From: CAYHPR01 sp964358895
Lineage (GTDB): Archaea; Micrarchaeota; Micrarchaeia; CABMEP01
Assembly (NCBI GenBank): GCA_964358895.1
Contig: CAYHPR010000004.1
Location: 1-64,000 of the forward strand
Length of the DNA: 64,000 bases
Direction: 5' to 3'
Made by a program: the position numbers and the translations under genes. A model generated the notes under the pieces. It searched no databases, was not told the DNA's origin, and saw only the letters and a program-made list of their open reading frames with translations. Below, piece by piece: positions 61,774-64,000 of the stretch (the stretch's first letter is position 1; the number at the start of each line of letters is the position of its first letter).

Positions 61774-62871
61774 ATGGCAGAGGCAGACATAAACGGAACT
61801 ATAGAAAAGATAGAAGAACTCAGATACTTAGTCAGTGAAAAAACTTATGAGTTACTCAGAAAGAAAAAAAGAAAAGAAGAGTCGAGTGGATTGGAAGTTG
61901 AAGTAGAAGGTCTGAAAAAGGAAATGAATGAAAAACTAAATTCCGTAACAGCAGTAGGACTCACGTACTTGCTGTTCAATAAAAAAACAATTGACGACTT
62001 GAGAGCATCATTCTTATCCTTACCAATTGCAGAAAAAGGCAGGGCGTTGGAAGGGACAGGTGAAGGAAAAGAGGTAATCGATAAGTTGAATGCACTTTTG
62101 AGGCATAATTATGAACATAGAAACGAGATAGCCACAATTACTACGATGCTACCTAAAATTCTAGACGAAGAAGATAAAAGAAAGAGGTTAGGATCTTTGT
62201 TCGAAGGATATGAAACCTTCTTTCTTGCAAATATGGACAGATCGACAAATGGAGTAGATACGTTTGTAAACGCTGTAAATTTCTTAGGATTTTTCTCTAA
62301 GCTAGAATCGGATCTGATTTTTGTTGCGAGAAACAGAATGTTTCATACATTTTCATTCATTCAGAACAGCAATAGTCCGAAAAGAGTTGAACTGATAGAA
62401 TTATTCGAATTAGTAACTGAAAAATTGCAAGGAAACCAAACAGTTGAAGTAAGTGCAGCATCAGAATATTCTGAAGAGGATATCACTAGAAAAATAAATG
62501 CGATAGTAAAAAGCCCGAAGATGCAACGGTGGGTTCTTAATACGTTTAAGGATGAAAAAGAAAGAGAAGATTATGCCAAATATCAGACTATCCTCACGAC
62601 ACTTATAAGACTAAAAAGAAGGATTGGTACTGTGAAACAAGCTGTGGCAACAAGAGCTGCACGGTTATGGTTTAACAATGAGAGAGTAAATTGTTTTTTA
62701 GAAACGATCAAACCGAACATGACAGAGGGAACAATTAAAATGAAACAAGAAGGGCTGCTTAACATTGGAAAAAATATTAAGTTAATAAATGTCGACATTG
62801 AAAATAAAATAAGATTTACAGAACAAGACCTTCCACAACAAAATTTAAGTGTAATTTTCTCTTTCATTTAG
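61774..62871 (+). CDS. Helical protein, unknown
   Basis: A 365-residue soluble protein predicted all-helical, with a coiled N-terminal part (about 5-60) rich in Lys and Glu. Not recognised. AAATTTATAAGG (about 61749-61760) is the promoter candidate. It is divergent from mgtA and converges with the next gene. Confidence 0.65.
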   Translation: MAEADINGTIEKIEELRYLVSEKTYELLRKKKRKEESSGLEVEVEGLKKEMNEKLNSVTAVGLTYLLFNKKTIDDLRASFLSLPIAEKGRALEGTGEGKEVIDKLNALLRHNYEHRNEIATITTMLPKILDEEDKRKRLGSLFEGYETFFLANMDRSTNGVDTFVNAVNFLGFFSKLESDLIFVARNRMFHTFSFIQNSNSPKRVELIELFELVTEKLQGNQTVEVSAASEYSEEDITRKINAIVKSPKMQRWVLNTFKDEKEREDYAKYQTILTTLIRLKRRIGTVKQAVATRAARLWFNNERVNCFLETIKPNMTEGTIKMKQEGLLNIGKNIKLINVDIENKIRFTEQDLPQQNLSVIFSFI

Positions 62872-62894
62872 ATAGTTAATTAAATCGAAGTTCC

Positions 62895-63383
62895 TCATCT
62901 TTCAGATTTTAAAGATAATTGTCTTTCAATTTCATTCAACTTATTTGCCAATTTTTCAAGATCCCTGCGCGTGGACGCCACTTCTGCAGAAAGTGCATTC
63001 CTAAACTGCTTAGGCTGTTTATTAGACTGCTCTTTAAGTTCTGTCAATTTTTCTAGAATTTTTTCAATATTCTTTTTAGAAGCACTTAAGTCAAAAATAA
63101 TTGCCTGATAAAAAACTCTATCAGAAACGGAAGGTGTGATTGGTGTGATGGACGTGGCGCCCTCCTGAAAGGAACCCATCTGAAATTCTTTTATCTTTTC
63201 TGCCTGTGAAGTCTCTTTCACAACTCTTCTAACGAGCTTTTTGAGTGCAGGAAGAGACATTGGCTTTTCTTCGCTTTTCTTGTATAGTTCCTCTCTTAAT
63301 ATCACTAGCTTATCTTTATTCACTCTGGTTGTTTTCCACTTAGTTAAAAGAGATAGAATCATCCGTTTTTTTTCATCATCCAT
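62895..63383 (-). CDS. Helical protein, unknown
   Basis: A 162-residue soluble protein with basic helical N-terminus and a coiled-coil C-terminal half (about 100-160). A Gly/Thr/Pro linker lies at about 70-85. Not recognised. It lies just downstream of the XPF-type nuclease gene on the same strand (70 nt), so it may be cotranscribed. Confidence 0.6.
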   Translation of the reverse strand: MDDEKKRMILSLLTKWKTTRVNKDKLVILREELYKKSEEKPMSLPALKKLVRRVVKETSQAEKIKEFQMGSFQEGATSITPITPSVSDRVFYQAIIFDLSASKKNIEKILEKLTELKEQSNKQPKQFRNALSAEVASTRRDLEKLANKLNEIERQLSLKSER

Positions 63384-63453
63384 AGTCGCACCAAATCTAG
63401 AATAGTACTAAAGATCATTTATGTCAAAAGGATTTATAAACCTAATAAGGCCC

Positions 63454-64000
63454 TCAGACCTGAGAATACCTTGCAGAAATAAGAGATAAAAATTTAGCTG
63501 TCTTAGCCTTGCCTAAGACCTTTTCCAACTCTTTAGGATCTGCATTGAAAACTGCGTTCAGATTCTTGAAGTTGGCCAGTAGTTTTTTTGCCATAACGGG
63601 ACCAATGTCTGGAAATGATTCTAATACCCTCAGCTGCTGATGCTCTAGCGAATGGGCTTTTCTCTTGTCTAACAGACGAATTGGTCTTCTTTCAGCAATT
63701 TGTTCTCGTTTGGCAAGTGCATAAATCAGCTTAGCTGTTTCCTCTTCATTACTGCTATAGAGAACTTGAATTCCAAAATCAATGACAAGTGCCACTAAGG
63801 CACCTCTAAATGCATTCTCATGAATCCGCTCAATTCTTCGCTCTCCCTCAAGGATCATAACAGGCGTCTCGTACGGTTCCATTCGCATAGCCTGATCAAA
63901 TAGGCGACCATCGATTACGGATGCTTCAAAGTCTGAAACAGTTTTCCTCTCAATGACAAGCCTGTCAGAAACAAGAAAATCTCCTACTTCCATCTGTCTC
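63454..64000 (-). CDS. XPF/Hef-type ERCC4 nuclease, C-terminal part (cut by window edge)
   Basis: Structure-specific nuclease that cuts branched or stalled-fork DNA. The ERCC4 motif is visible as V-G-D-F-L-V-S-D-R and E-R-K-T-V-S-D-F, with catalytic residues in E-R-K, then D-G-R-L-F-D-Q. A tandem helix-hairpin-helix domain (F-P-D-I-G-P-V-M-A-K-K-L-L, about residue 131 from the first Met) ends it. The frame stays open past the ATG at 63993 (R-Q before the Met), and this strand is internal in the family, so the true start lies outside the window. Whether it carries a Hef helicase domain cannot be seen. Confidence 0.88.
   Translation of the reverse strand, partial: RQMEVGDFLVSDRLVIERKTVSDFEASVIDGRLFDQAMRMEPYETPVMILEGERRIERIHENAFRGALVALVIDFGIQVLYSSNEEETAKLIYALAKREQIAERRPIRLLDKRKAHSLEHQQLRVLESFPDIGPVMAKKLLANFKNLNAVFNADPKELEKVLGKAKTAKFLSLISARYSQV

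Overview
The window is archaeal chromosomal DNA. It carries both PolD subunits, replication factor C large subunit, a histone-fold protein, a thermosome, aRF1, Nop5, eS1 and uS15, an archaeal-type phosphoglycerate mutase, an archaeal UMP kinase, SecF-SecD in the archaeal order, and an S-layer protein of the methanococcal type. Many genes are leaderless, with a TATA box about 21-30 nt before the start codon; others have GGTGA-type ribosome binding sites. The sequence is AT-rich. Small genes, many lineage-specific secreted or single-helix proteins and an intron-rich tRNA suggest a DPANN-type archaeon (for example the Micrarchaeota/Diapherotrites/Aenigmarchaeota area). The phylum is an inference. 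A run of 100 N at 2220-2319 shows a scaffolded, probably metagenomic, assembly.

Layout: 1-4361 holds a huge Ig-like surface protein that runs off the left edge and is split by the assembly gap. 4431-8490 has a coiled-coil protein divergent from secF-secD. 8561-8754 is tRNA-Arg(TCT) with two introns. 8798-15719 is a replication operon (UPF0147, PolD small subunit, PolD large subunit with an intein, a small Cys-rich protein). 15729-31825 is mainly translation and protein quality control: GlyRS, Nop5, HIT, eS1, uS15, ValRS, HAD phosphatase, thermosome, a 3'-5' exonuclease, UMP kinase, SerRS and aRF1.

31861-45419 is envelope-related: an exported cyclophilin, a large membrane protein, the S-layer protein, a family 2 glycosyltransferase, a GT-C-like membrane protein, a membrane-anchored double-AAA ATPase and two related secreted proteins. 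45445-51468 has a histone with a previously hidden 49-residue companion gene, RFC large subunit, a second GT2 paralogue, a HEAT-repeat protein, two membrane proteins and DinB. 51489-54782 has a divergent SelO-like pseudokinase and an Elp3/Trm9-like pair for wobble-uridine modification. 54803-64000 has metabolic and ion genes (phosphoglycerate mutase, peroxiredoxin, MgtE-like channel, Mg2+ P-type ATPase), unknown helical proteins and an XPF/Hef-type nuclease cut by the right edge.

The points most worth attention are: aRF1 whose catalytic GGQ reads GGS; two sequence-related introns in one tRNA; the divergent archaeal SelO homologue; the Cdc48-like ATPase fused to a polytopic membrane domain; a beta-barrel-like exported protein; and large palindromes just upstream of the TATA boxes of two envelope genes.
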